DNA of 64,000 bases from Argentina anserina (taxonomy: Eukaryota > Streptophyta > Magnoliopsida > Rosales > Rosaceae). Both the position numbers and the translations under genes were made by a program. The stretch covers positions 62,001-126,000 of the forward strand of contig NC_065877.1 in NCBI RefSeq assembly GCF_933775445.1, given 5' to 3'. Below are positions 11,569-24,630 of this stretch, piece by piece; position 1 is the first letter of the stretch, and every line of letters begins with the position of its first letter. Under the pieces are notes generated by a model. It ran no database searches and was not told the DNA's origin. It saw nothing but the letters and a program-made list of their open reading frames with translations.

Positions 11569-12850
11569 ATGCCCCCTCGCTATTCCGGCCCTGTTATTGT
11601 CGCTAATTTCGCTGGTGTCCATTATGTTGTTGACTGGATTTGGTACCCCGACACCGGAGCTACACATCATATGACCGCTATGCCAGTGAACAATCCAACA
11701 CCCTATGGCAGTCCTCATAATGTTTATATGGGTAACGGTGACTCAATGTCCGTTTCTCATACTGGTAACCTACCCTTATCATTAGGTTCTTCTAAATTTT
11801 CTTTACACAATGTATTTCGCATTCACTCGATTCGTAAAAATCTTTTTTTTGCCTGTTTCACTAAGGATAATCTTGTTTTCTTTCTATTTGCTCCAAATTT
11901 CTATCAAACCTATTGTCTACGTACTGGTTGTCTCTTGTTTCAGGGTCCTTGTCAAGATGGTCCATATCCACTTAATTTGTCAGGTGTCTCTTCTACTCTA
12001 CATGCTCTTGCCTTCGTTCATTATTCTGTTTGGCACAATTGTTTGGGCCATCCGTCTTCCAATGTTATAGAGAGCTCAGGTCTTCTCTTGGTTCTATGTT
12101 ATTAGTTAATTCCTCCTGTCAAATTTGTGCACTCAATAAAATCTCACCAATTGTCGTATTTTTCGAATCACGAGACTGCTAGCATTCCTTTTTATATTAT
12201 ACATAGCGATGCATGGCAATCCTATATTTTGTCTACCAGTGGTCTCAAGTATTATGTTCTTTTTACTGGTGAATTTTCTCGTTATACTTGGATCTATCCC
12301 ATGCGACGCAAAAATGAAGTCTTGACTCATTTTCAGACTTTGGTTGCCATGATTCATTATATTTTTCATTATACCATCAAATTCATTCAAAGCGACAATG
12401 AGACTGAATATGTTAATAATGCCTTCTCACATATTCAACAAAAGGTTTTCTTGTCACCATACACCACAACAAATGGTCCTGCCGAGCGTAAATATCGCCA
12501 TATTGTCACTGCCACTCGTAGTCTCCTTCTTGCTTATGGGGCACCCCATCATCTTTGGGTTGAAGCTGCCTTGACTTTTGTTTCTCTCATTAATGTTCTT
12601 CCTACTTCCACCATTGCTTGGGATAGTCCACGTATTTGTCTCTGTGGTAGTCCACCCTATTACTCTTCTTTGTGTGTCTTTAGTTGTTCTTGTTTTCCTC
12701 ATCTTAGGTCTTATGTCTCTAATAAATTTTATGGTCGTAATGTTGAGTGTGTTTTTATCGGTTATGATCCCTAACATAAAGGTTATCGTTGTCTAGATCA
12801 AAACACTAATCGTGTCTAGGGATGTTTTATTTGACGAAACCACCTTTCCT
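11569..12850 (+). pseudogene. Ty1/Copia retrotransposon pol fragment (protease-integrase), decayed
   Basis: In-frame blocks broken by stops and frame changes carry Copia pol landmarks. They are the protease active site DTGATHHMT, the GAG-pre-integrase motif WHNCLGHPS and integrase blocks HSDAW, FSRYTW, QSDNETEY and NGPAERKYRHI. Next come PHHLWVEAA and, after a stop, KGYRCLDQ. The order is that of Ty1/Copia. Gag is almost absent between the primer-binding site and the protease. The usual Gly-rich triplet after the second catalytic Asp of integrase is replaced, and reverse transcriptase and RNase H are missing. It is a dead, internally deleted copy, transcribed if at all only by read-through. 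Confidence 0.85.
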
Positions 12851-14320
12851 TACAAGCATTTGCAGGTTACTAACCCAGGCCTGCTGGAGTTCATTTTATT
12901 ATCCCACCCCAGTCCTCCTCCAACAACTGCACTTCTTTCAACAAGTAGGCCAGATCCATTCCATTTTTCCTCGGGCCCAACTTTTGACTCTAGCCTAACA
13001 GAAGCATCAGGCTCAGTTGTTGTATCATTGCCACCTCCCACAACACAACATTTTCGACTTCCTCTCATCTCTTCTAATCTACAATCTCTAGTCATCGCTG
13101 CTTGCCCCACCTTCACTCCAAATGCTAGAACATATCGTTATGATCTCTCCCGCGCTGGTCACAACTTCTCCGGTCTCCTCTGAGCCACAACTGACCCTCC
13201 CTCTCACTTTCGCCGTCTTGCGCACCTATAAGCATTGCACACCACCTCCGTATCCAGATCCAACCGCCGACCCCGCTTCGGCTCCACTTGAGCTTGCTGC
13301 CTCTTATGAGCCGACCCCTGCCGTCTTCCCCGAGCCGGCCCCTGCCGCCCTCATTCCAGCTGCTGCCAAACCCCATGTTGTCTCTTTAGCGGCAATGAGT
13401 TAAAGGATAATTATACAGGTAACGGTGGCATCAACAAGTTTGGAGGTGAAAGCTTCAACTTGGTTCCAGGTTTGGGGTTGCTTTGGTCATCTATCGAGAT
13501 TCGAGGTAGTCGTCTCCTAGGGTTCTTGGATGGCAACTTGGCAAATTCAATACGTTGTGGTTTCATGATCTCGCTAGTGCTCAATTGAGGTGGGGGTGTT
13601 GGGATTCCTTGTCATTGCTTCCAAGTCCAGCAGGTTTTCTATCCATTTGAGATTGGCGAATTGGCAAGTCGAGTTTCTTCTTTCTCACACTTTAGATCTT
13701 GTGGTCTCAGCACGGTGTATGCAAGGGTTAGTACCGATGTCGGGTGGTCAAGGCCGGTCGTGATTGGGTTCGCCGTTGTAACCGAGGATATACCAAGGTT
13801 GGCGTTGTTGCACTCAAAACCCTTGAACGACAACTCTAATGTGTGGGTGCCTAATACTCTGGGTGCTCTTAGTAAATGGTTTTGGGCTAGGGTTTGGTGT
13901 CAATTGTTATCTTTGGCTTCACTAGATTATGCGATGGGGTGGATCGTTTGCCTTCAATAGAACCTATCAATTCAAGCAAACATAGGGGTGACCCCGACGA
14001 TGTTGTTTTTGTGGTCCATGTTGAGGAGACCCCTAGGAGTCAGGAAGTCTCTTTAGATCTTGCTAGGTTAAGTCCCCTTAGTAGGATGCCTCTAGTGGGA
14101 TAACAAGTGAGTAGATTCACATTTGGTTATGGTTATAGATTATTGGTTACTCGTGTATTTTTATTTGATGGTTTGGTAGCATAGAGTTATATATGTTTTG
14201 CTTATATGGCTCGCATGGTTCCATTATTTCGAAGTTCTAGAGGCTGTTTCATTTTCATGTTATGTTCCTACATTAATATATGACTATATTGTTGATTTAA
14301 AAAAAACAATCGATTTAACA
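12851..14320 (+). other. Unclassified repeat-like DNA replacing the rest of the Copia element
   Basis: A Pro/Ser/Thr/Ala-rich frame (about 12851-13400) follows directly on the integrase remnant. It resembles the variable linker found after integrase in some Copia polyproteins. The sequence then becomes unrecognisable, with GT-rich, TE-like composition, up to an A-rich run near 14300. I see no RT motif such as YVDD and no 3' LTR. No host gene can be supported here. Confidence 0.4.
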
Positions 14321-14900
14321 AGTCCAACAATAGTTGCTAAATGATATGTTTTATCAAATCATAGTTTGACATGTGGGTTACGAATATCTAGCTATTTATT
14401 TAGCAAATGATGAGCAATTGACAATATCTAGCAAACAATGATAACTTTTAACAATTTTGTTAGAACTCTAATTTATTTAAAAATTTAACAAATTATTAGA
14501 ATATTTTAAATCAGCAATATTGTTGGAGATGCTTGGCAAGCGAGCATCTGAATGATCGGATGATCGGATGATCTGAAAGTTGTTCATCATCGAATGAAAA
14601 AAGTTGGGTAAATCAAACCAGGCCGCCGTCCGCAAACGGCAAGCATGAGTCACGTTGGGCCTTCCAACAACAATCTGGAGTCAACAACAATCTGGAGTAA
14701 AAAGTTGGGTCTTTATCAGAAAATGGATTCGCAAGGCCCAGTTGAAAAGAAAAAAAGTCAAAAACTAGTGAAGGAAGTTCCAGTGTTTATCTACTGATTT
14801 TCTGCTCTCAGCCTCACACGTGTGATCACAGACGGCCATTTGAAAAGGGGAAGTTGAAAGGCTAACGGCCTCGAGCGATGAACACCAAACAATAATAGCG

Positions 14901-14968
14901 AAAAAAAACGAAAAAGAAAAAAAGAAAAAAAGAAAAAAAGAAAAAAAGAAGAAGAAGAAGAGAGAGAG
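14901..14968 (+). repeat. Purine-only tract in PGLP 5' leader
   Basis: An A-rich/GA tract, A8 then AAAAAAAG repeats, GAA repeats and GAGAGAGA, runs right up to the PGLP start codon. GA/CT tracts in 5' leaders are common in plants. Whether this one binds GAGA-binding BPC proteins is not testable here. Confidence 0.7.
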
Positions 14969-17900
14969 ATGCTGAGCAGAGCAGCTTCTCTTTGTGTATC
15001 TGCAAACCCATCAAAGCAATTGGTGTTGTCCAGCAGCAGGAACTGTCAGTTACCGAATTATAACAGTATCTCATCACATGCTGCTGCTGCTGCTGCTGCT
15101 GTGAGAGTGAGCATCGCATGGAACAACAAGTCCTCTAGAATGTCCAGAATGCAGAGTTTCACTACCCGAGCAACCGCGCAGCCTCTCACCAATGCTGATG
15201 AGCTCATCGACTCTGTCGAGACCTTCATCTTCGACTGCGATGGTCTTCTTCTTCTTCTTTTTCTTTCAGCTTCAACTTTCCTCCCCAATATCAACATGAA
15301 ATTGAATTCAACGTTGGAATTGGCGATTGTAGAACAGTTATAATTTCTTTTATTCCGTTTGGACTAGTGATTAGAGACTCGGAGTTATATGCCATATGCA
15401 AAAGCTAGGGTACAGCACCAACTATTCCGTTTATCCTTGATTGTTAGTTTTGGGATTTTGTGAAGTGAACAACCATGTATTCAATTACAAGTGTTGGTTT
15501 GGTGATTGCAGGTTGCTTACAAATTTCGATTGTCAAAGTAGTTAGGTGGCTCTAAGGATTGCTGAATAATGTTTTATCGAATAATGTTATGCTATGAAAC
15601 AATCTTAGGATATATGCACAACTATACACACACGTTTTCAGATGGCACTCCACAACTGAACAATGTTTGTACTTATGGGAAAACTGCAGGAGTTATATGG
15701 AAAGGAGATAAGCTGATAGATGGTGTTCCAGAAACTCTTGATATGCTGCGCTCCAAGGTCTGCTGGTGACTCTAGACGCTAGTCATGGAGAATTATCGTT
15801 ATACTTATACATATGACTAGAAATATAATGTCTATTTTACTGTATTGAATTCAACTATTTGTTTAGGCAGGTGGACTTAAATGTAGCATGATATTCTCTT
15901 CTTTGTCAGCATAAAGACATGGTGATTATTTTTAGAGATGAGTATTGTTATGCGGCCTCAAATTTTTGCATATTGTCTTTCCTTCAGGGAAAACGACTAG
16001 TCTTTGTTACCAACAACTCAACAAAATCTAGGAAGCAATATGGTAAAAAGTTCGAAACACTTGGTCTGAATGTCAGTGAGGTCAGTTTACTCACCTATTT
16101 CTTCGAGTGTTCACAAATTTCAGTATGCCAGTAATGCTAACCTCAATGAACAATTGCAGGAGGAAATTTTTGCTTCATCATTTGCTTCTGCTGCCTATTT
16201 GAAGTCCATAAATTTTCCTAAAGATAAAAAGGTACTTGCACGTGAAGCATAAACTCAAAGGGATTCCACTTATAGCAGTGGAATATGTAAAGGTTTTTTG
16301 TTGTTGTTTATATTTCATTCAATATTTTAATAGTTCTTGAATATTTATAAATATTGCTTACTTTAGTATATAGAGTTCTTGTAGTTCTTGAATGACACAT
16401 GGATTATAGTACACGCTAGTGATGAATCTAGATGATAAAAGACTGATGATCTGGAATCCTATAGGTTTATGTGATTGGCGAGGATGGAATCTTGAAGGAG
16501 CTCGAGCTTGCTGGTTTTCAATACCTTGGTGGACCAGTGAGTAGAAGTCCCAACTTAGCCTAAATATCCTTACTTGCCACCTTTTTGTCTGTCTATATTC
16601 TCTTATTTAATCTATAGATTAAAAGTTGTGATATCAATGTAACTTATAAGAGCATTACACAGGAAGATGGAGGGAAGAAGATAGAGCTGAAGCCTGGGTT
16701 TCTGATGGAGCATGATGAGAGCGTATACCTCTGTCCTTTGTTGTTTCATATAACTGCTTTTAATGGTTGTTTTCTTTTAACTTTTGGCACTGATAAAAAT
16801 TACGAGTATACCTTTCTCTTCTGCATTTTCTTCGAGCCACAAACATAGAACTAGATTTTTTTCTTGCTCTGGACTTAAATATTAATAATTTTGTTTATTT
16901 ATCGTTTTGTAGGTTGGAGCAGTTGTGGTTGGATTTGATCGATATGTCAACTACTTCAAAATTCAGTAAGTTTTGTTGATTCCTGAAATGTCCAGTACAA
17001 CTGTCTTGTATCTGCTGTATCTCTGCACTGTCTTTTTGGTTACAAGGTACTGTATTTTCTTTATCACTAGAATGAGGAGAATCATGCTCGATCATGTACC
17101 TTTTGTATCAGATTCTTTTTGTTTGGGAAGATTGTTAGGACTGTGGTTTGCAGTGAATTCAGGACAGACAATATAGTTTTAGTCCTGAAGGTTTTGATTG
17201 AAAAATTAATCCCACATCACAGACAAGTGTTTGATCATCTCCTTCTAACCTTCTGTGGACTGTATTTGTGCTTAAATTTGAAAGTTTGTAAAAATTATGT
17301 TAAAAAACAGAAATGTGCAGTCTCTATTATGGTAAGCAGCTTCTTAGATCTTCTACTTTACGACTCCGCAAAATATAGATGAAAAGTAAACAGAAAACAA
17401 CACAGCAGATGTATAGAGGTTGGGCAGAACTTTTGCCTACTCCTTTGTGATCTCTCTTGAGAGATTTACTAGTACTGAATAATTTAGGTACAAGTACTTA
17501 TTGCAGACGGAGGGTATAGCTTCTATCTCTATATCACCCTTGGCTCTAAACACTAGACCTAACTCCTCTCTCTCTTTAACCAAAACCCCCCCTGCAGCCC
17601 TATTGCTGCTGATACAATATTTAAGGATTCCTACACAAAATATCAGAAATCCTTGCAGCATCCTACGAGATTACTTTCCTAAAGCTTATAGAAAATACCT
17701 CTTTCCTTTTCTGGATCAGATTTGCCTGCAAATCCTAACTCTCCATATTGAATCAACAAGCCAAAAAACACAACATTATTTAGTATTAATTTATCAACAC
17801 TCTTGGTCTAGTGATACTGTACTCCATAGTGTATCTGACATGTCAAGTTGGGATCCACCTCTGCACATTTATACCTCTTTGTTCTTTTATGAACTGATTT

Positions 17901-18582
17901 CTGCTGAAATTTGCTTTTCTTTAGAGCTCTTTAGAATCTAACGCATAAACAGAAAGTAATTTACATTATACTATATTAAGTGCCAATTTACCAACTAACT
18001 ATTGGTCTAGTGACAGTTTCGGACCAGGTTTTGGGGCCTATCAAGTTCAAATTCCCTCTCCTCCTCCTCTCTTGTCAACCAAGAAGACCCTAGTATCAAT
18101 ATCAAATAAGTAGTTTGTTGTTATAGGCTCTCAGGTATCTGTATATATTTAGTTAATGTTGTATAATTGTAGGTATGGGACACTTTGTATACGTGAAAAC
18201 CCTGGATGTCTTTTCATTGCAACAAATCGTGATGCTGTCACTCATCTCACAGATGCTCAGGAATGGGCAGGTTTAGTTCTCCCCTTCATCCACTTTGCAT
18301 ATAGATTACTTCTTCCATTTTGCATATAGAGTACTTTTTTTTGAATGTCTTGCACAAATGTTTTGCTCGTTAGAATTCTGCGTAAATAGCTGTGAGGATT
18401 TTTTTAATACCAGAATGCCACCGCCAGCTGCTGTGTTGGGTTGTTCGATATGTTTTTATGTACCTTCTTGACTCAAAAGAGCCGGCTGGGCAAGTGCTAA
18501 GGAAATTGATAAAGGTTCTATTGGAATATGGAGATTTTGTCCTTCAATCTTCAAATAATTGTCCACAATTATAAGTAAATAA

Positions 18583-18623
<41 letters not shown>

Positions 18624-19599
18624 GGAAGTGGATAATTTGGTACTAATTGAACTTTAGACTTTATTATCAAATGCTATTACGTTTTGTAGCCATAAAACAT
18701 TTCACCTGACATGATATAAGTATAATGTTGTCTTTGTTAAAGAGATCCTCAGAATCATTACTTTGCAGTCCTAGGATTTCAAATGAAACTTGGTTTCAGT
18801 TTAGTGTATCACACCGTACCAAACTCTATGGAGTCTTTGCCTTTGAGTTGGTTATATCTGTCATGATGTTCTACTAAATACTAAATGTAGTCTTCCACTT
18901 TCAGGTGGTGGTTCCATGGTTGGTGCTATCCAAGGATCTACTCAGCGTGAACCACTGGTTGTGGGGAAGCCTTCGACATTTATGATGGACTACTTGGCAA
19001 ATGAGTAAGTCAAATGCTTTGTTTGTTTAGTCGTATGTTTAACTGTTAATGAAATTAGCCAATAACATCAGCAGTGTTTATTATATGCAAAGACTTGTAT
19101 CTGCTAGGAAGTTTCTTGCTATACAACACTCAGATAGTCTTCCATCACATATGTGATTTGAAGTGAAGTAGCGAACATGGCAGAACTTGCACATCTTGAG
19201 TGATTTTGAATTATGAATTTCATGAAAGCATTCCTGTCATGAAAAATCATGATATGTGTATAATGGCTTATACCGGTCACCTGAATTTGATGAATGACAG
19301 ATTTGGCATTCTGAAGTCACAAATTTGCATGGTCGGGGACAGATTGGATACTGATATTCTGTTTGGACAAAATGGTGGTTGCAAAACTCTTCTTGTACTC
19401 TCAGGTAGACAAGTTCTTCATAATTGGGCCAAATTTACTTCATTGTTTTGGTGTTTTTGAACTAATCATCTTTTTTCTGGTCTGCCCAATAGGTGTCACT
19501 ACTTTATCAGTGCTTCAAAATCCCGGCAACACCATACAACCGGATTTTTACACCAACAAAATTTCCGACTTTTTGTCTCTCAAGGCTACAACTGTGTGA
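14969..19599 (+). CDS. PGLP1: Phosphoglycolate phosphatase, chloroplastic (photorespiration)
   Basis: Hydrolyses 2-phosphoglycolate made by Rubisco oxygenation to glycolate, the first photorespiratory step, in the chloroplast stroma. Eleven exons: 14969-15242, 15690-15757, 15988-16080, 16160-16231, 16465-16536, 16663-16722, 16913-16965, 18173-18270, 18905-19004, 19301-19404 and 19493-19599. They give 366 residues, close to Arabidopsis PGLP1. The first 65 or so residues are Ser/Ala-rich with no acidic cluster, a typical transit peptide. HAD-phosphatase motif I DCDG (nucleophile Asp89, acid/base Asp91) is split by intron 1 after Asp91. Motif II is in VFVTNNSTKSRKQ, the conserved Lys in VVGKPS and motif IV in MVGDRLDTDI. 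The exon 1 donor (g/gtcttc) is weak, but the phase and the family alignment fix it. Intron 7 is 1.2 kb and has no gene. Confidence 0.95.
18588..18619 (+). repeat. (TA)n microsatellite in PGLP intron 8
   Basis: An uninterrupted TA run of about 16 units inside the intron between the eighth and ninth PGLP exons. Confidence 0.9.
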
Positions 19600-20356
19600 T
19601 TATTGATGCCTGTAACATCAATGTTGCTTTACACACTATTCATTCCGGTATAGAATCAATCTTGACAAGCAACTCTATCCTCTTTATTAAGTTGGTTGGA
19701 AACATTCTGTAGAGCTTCCAGATGATTGTATTTATGGGTGTAAGAACCCTTAAGATTCAATACAATTCGCATTCAGATTTCTATACTGTAGTATTTCATC
19801 GTGTCGGATATTGTCCATGTATATTTTTTTTATGTATGGACTATGGAGACCCACAATACTGATAATAGAGTCCTATCTTCCTTTGGAATAATGAATATCT
19901 GCTTTCGTTTTATGTCTCGGCCATTGCGCAACAATCGCAATGGACAAAGTAATACAAGTTATCCAACTCATATCACATTTTAGTGTTGCTCACATATGTG
20001 ATGCATATGCTTAGTTTTATACAATAAGGTGGGAAAGTTCGTTAACAAATGCAAATAACTTTCGTGTTGTTACAAATAATTTAATTTTAATTTTTTTTCC
20101 ATGTTCTATTACTCTTTTTCGGGCTCATTAGATTTCATCAGAATCGCTTGTTGTCACTTAAATTAAACTATTTTCCTAAACGCGAAGAAAAGGATGCTCT
20201 GTGGAATGAGTGACATTTGAGTTTGACCCTGGAGTTTGGTGTAAATTATCATTTATGCCCCTCTGTGTTCCTCTATTTCGTCCCATCAAACCCGAACCAG
20301 CATGCAATTTGGATTTCTCCTTTGTGATTAGGGTTTTGATCATCTTCATCGCACGA
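19600..20356. other. PGLP 3' region and ARI promoter
   Basis: An intergenic stretch between two plus-strand genes. It should hold the PGLP 3' UTR and the upstream region of the ARIADNE gene. No other gene is visible. An upstream in-frame extension of the ARI frame exists (from 20210), but it lacks family similarity and the ATG at 20357 gives the expected acidic N-terminus. Confidence 0.6.
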
Positions 20357-23300
20357 ATGGATTCAGAGGACGATTTCGGTATGCACGATGCTAACGACGA
20401 CGACGAGGATTTCTATAGTGGCGGCGACGACGACGCCGCCGCCGCCTCCATGGACAGCGATGATGCTGGCGTTGCCGATTACGAGTTCATTGATAACGAC
20501 TCTGATGATTCCTATGACGCCGCCTCCCATCGCTACCAGGTTACCTTCTGCTTCTGCTCTTTTACGGATGAAAGAAATCTCAAGATTTTTGCTCTGCTGC
20601 TTTTGTCGACTGCTGTTGATTTTGATATTTATGCTGAATATGACATTGGACTCTTAGATCTCTTTTGCCCATTCAGAGGGCAATGCGTACAATGCTTCCA
20701 TTCCATTTTAATGTTCAAAGTTTGCACTGCTATTAGTATCTTCTATCTCTTTGGCAATGCTCTATCATTATGATTGCTGTTAATTCGTTCCTTTTTTTTG
20801 TTGCAGCAAAACTACACCGTTTTGACTGAAGCTGACATTCGTCATCGTCAGGAGGAGGATGTTACAAAGATATCTACAGTGCTTTCCATTTCAAAGGTTG
20901 CAGCCAGTATACTGCTCCGCTACTATAATTGGTAAAATGCTGCCACCGACCCTTTGCATATTGTTATTGAATTACATGATCTGGCTTACTGGGAAGTAAG
21001 AGTAGTTTGCCTGTTCATTTTGCGTGAGGCTTACCAGTTTGCACAGTTGATTACAATGCGCATATATGATAGGTTTCATGTCATGGTGTATTAATTGTCT
21101 CTAAAGAATCTATACTTTTGTTTTTCTCACAGGAGTGTAAGCAAAGTACATGATGAGTGGTTCGCAGATGAAGAAAAGGTTCGCAGGACTGTTGGCTTAC
21201 CGGAGAAACCAGTCATTGAACACCGTAATGTTAAACAAGTAAGCAGTCTATTCTTCAGGATGGTCATCAAGTTCTTGCATCTTCTTTTGATAGTCAGGGA
21301 TTTCAGCCACGCGTTTGGTGTTCTGATGCTCCAAAACGTCACATGTTATTCTGATATCACGCTCTTGTTTTTTTGACAGCTTGATTGTGGGATTTGTTTT
21401 GACACCTATCCTTGTAAAGAGATGCATGCTGCAGCTTGTGGTCATCCTTTTTGTTTCACATGCTGGGCAGGTTTGATTTACGTGTTACAGCCATTTTCTT
21501 TCCACATTCCTCCCATGTTACTATTTGGTTTCTCCATTACTTGGGATTTGTTTATATAAGAGAACTAATTATGTTATGTGGTGAAAGCACTGTTTAGAGC
21601 TCTCTTATTTATGCACCTTGCATAGATATATGCTGGTATTATCATAGCTGCACTTTAATTGTTCAGTGGTTTTTTGTTGTCAATCGTACTTATTTATGTT
21701 TAACTTTTGTTTGTTGTTGAATATGTGTGGATATGTACAATGTGTCTCCAGTGTACTACATAAGTAATTCATCTTTCTCTATAATGCTACGAGTCTTGTG
21801 TAGGTTTTCTGTTGACTGCTTAAAATTTTTATCCAAAAATGTGATTGATTTTGTATATACTTCTTATTTTGCTAATAATCTTTTTTAGGTTATATCGGCA
21901 CGGCAATTAATGATGGCCCTGGATGTTTAATGTTGCGCTGTCCTGATCCATCTTGTGGTGCTGTCGTTTTCCAAGATATGATTAACGCACTGGCTTCAAA
22001 TGAAGACAAGGAGAAATTTTCTCGTTACTTTATTAGATCTTACGTCGAGGACAATAGGAAGGTAATATCATGTTGACTAGTGATTTGTCCATGCTTCTAA
22101 AACTAGGCAAACTCTGAGGTGATTAACTTGTCAAACGTTGAGAGTTATTATATGGTTAGTCTCTCAGCACCTAGTGACCAGGGAAATTGTAGTGAATCAC
22201 CATTGGATCTGAACAACCATGGTGGAGAAAGCCTATGAATACTTGTTTTTCGTCCTCCACTAATGTATTCAGATCCAATGGTGAGTGGGCTCAAAGTCTT
22301 TATTCACCAGGAAGCAGAACAATAACTATAAGGAATACATGTGTTGTGTCAAAGATCATTTTTCTATGATGACATATGTCTTTATTTAGGCACATACTTA
22401 GTTTGGTGACATCGTGTTTGATCATTTGTGAGAAACTGAGCGCAGTAATCATATTGTGAATGCAACTTCATTAATTTGCTGATTAAATCCTGCTGGAGCT
22501 TCTAGGGGAAAAAGAACTATGTTTGTTGACATCAAATTCCTATCAAGCAAATGTAAATTTTAATTATTTAATTGACATGTATCATTCGTTCTCATATATT
22601 CCTATAATTGCTCTAGTCCACATCATTGGTTCTGTTTTTCTTTACCTACTCTTTGCATAACATTATGTTGAATATTATTATTGTTATTTATTTTGTTGTT
22701 GTTGTTGGTTTATTTTGTAGACCAAATGGTGTCCTGCTCCGGGCTGTGATTATGCTATAGATTTTATTGTTGGTAGTGGAAGCTTTGATGTTACATGCCG
22801 CTGTTCATATAGCTTTTGCTGGAACGTGAGTGCCTCTGGATTTCTTGTAGATAAGAATCTTTACTGATAATAATTTGAAATGCATATTGAATTATTGATG
22901 CTCATCCATCAACGATAAATAGGGGTACCGAACGTCAAATACGATAAGGGTACAAAAGTATTACATTTTTTGTATCTTGTCTTATCAAAATTTTATGTTT
23001 CCCTTGGTTTAATATCCATGCTGAACACTTTTAAAAGTACAGATCAGTTTTTCTTCTTTCCTCTTTTGAAGCCATACAAAGTAACTCCTCTCATATTCTT
23101 TGTGTATCCATTACACACAGCCTTGGATATCCAGACCTTTGAAGATACTTGCAAAATGTCAGCTGGATATAAATTTGGTGGTATCTGGGCTTTATGTCAT
23201 ATGCTTATTGTGAATTTTACTTTGCAGTGTACTGAAGAAGCTCATCGTCCCGTTGATTGTGGGACAGTGGCCAAGTGGATATTGAAGAACAGTGCTGAAT

Positions 23301-24562
23301 CTGAAAATATGAATTGGTATGGAATACACTAGTACGAAACAAGTTTATTAGATGTGATTCATATGATCGCTGAGAATCTGAGATGATGACTATTTGATAA
23401 TTTATAGTGGTTATGGCTCAAGTTGAACCATGATATTTGTGCTGGTTTGTTTACTCTTGTCCAAGTGGATATATATACATATATTTGGATTGTGTTATAG
23501 TATCAGAATGTTTATAGTTAGATACTGCAGAAATGCCAGTATTAAAAACAGAGTTATGAATTGCTAATAAGCAGAGTCATAATTGATTTTTATTATTATT
23601 GAAGAGATAAAGATATCTTTACAAAATCATGACCAAATTTTGTTTCTGGTATAAGTACTTTGCTGCAATCAACAGTAAAGAAAAATAGGTACTTGTCTTT
23701 GGTTATTGCAGCGGTCATGGGTTGAAAGATAATATATGTTTCAAGATTCATTCCGTTTTAAATATCTACTATTTAATCTTGAAGATCTATCAAAAAAATC
23801 ATCCTTGAGATCTCTCTCTCTGGAATTAGTTCAATCTAAACTCCCCAATGCATTATAAACAATGACAGCTTAGTTGTCTGTCTTTATGTATAGACCTAGT
23901 TACTAAGTTGTTATGTCTGCTGCATTCAGGATACTGGCTAATTCCAAGCCCTGCCCAAAGTGCAAACGACCAATTGAGAAGAACCAAGGCTGTATGCATA
24001 TCACCTGCACACCACCTTGTAAATTTGAGTTTTGCTGGTAAGTAATTTTGGAATGGTTTCCTTCTGATTTCTAGTGTGCCTTGATTTTATAAAATGGTAT
24101 GTGTCACCTAGTCTCCTATTGTCTTCTTGATACACTAAACTTACTATAAGCTGGATATACATTTTCATTATCTTCTGTGAACTCTAAGCATCTATACATG
24201 CTTTCAGGCTCTGTCTTGGTGCATGGTCCGAACATGGTGAAAGGACAGGTGGGTTTTATGCCTGCAACCGCTATGAGACTGCAAAGCAGGAAGGAGTGGT
24301 ATGTTAATGTAGTTTGCAACTCTACTTTGATGATTGAGGGATATTTCTCTTGTATGCAGCACTATTGATTGATTGTTATCATATGGTTATTTACAGTACG
24401 ATGAGGCAGAGAAACGAAGAGAGATGGCCAAGAACTCTCTAGAAAGGTACACCCATTATTATGAGAGATGGGCAACCAATCAATCGGTATGTACTCGCTT
24501 AATAGTTTATTTATAGCTGGTTAACTTAAACATAGCTGGTTTCTGTTGGTCGGATTGATGCT

Positions 24563-24630
<68 letters not shown>

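Noticed and set aside
12454..13376. Minus-strand open frames across the Copia region
   Set aside because: They are antisense shadows of the retrotransposon pol and its proline-rich continuation, with no motif on that strand.
14862..15297. Minus-strand frames with poly-Phe/Leu or Arg runs at the PGLP start
   Set aside because: They arise from the purine tract and Ala/Ser-rich transit-peptide region read backwards.
18018..18036. Segment TCGGACCAGG in PGLP intron 7 resembling miR166
   Set aside because: Only about 11 bases match and no complementary arm forms a precursor-like hairpin nearby.
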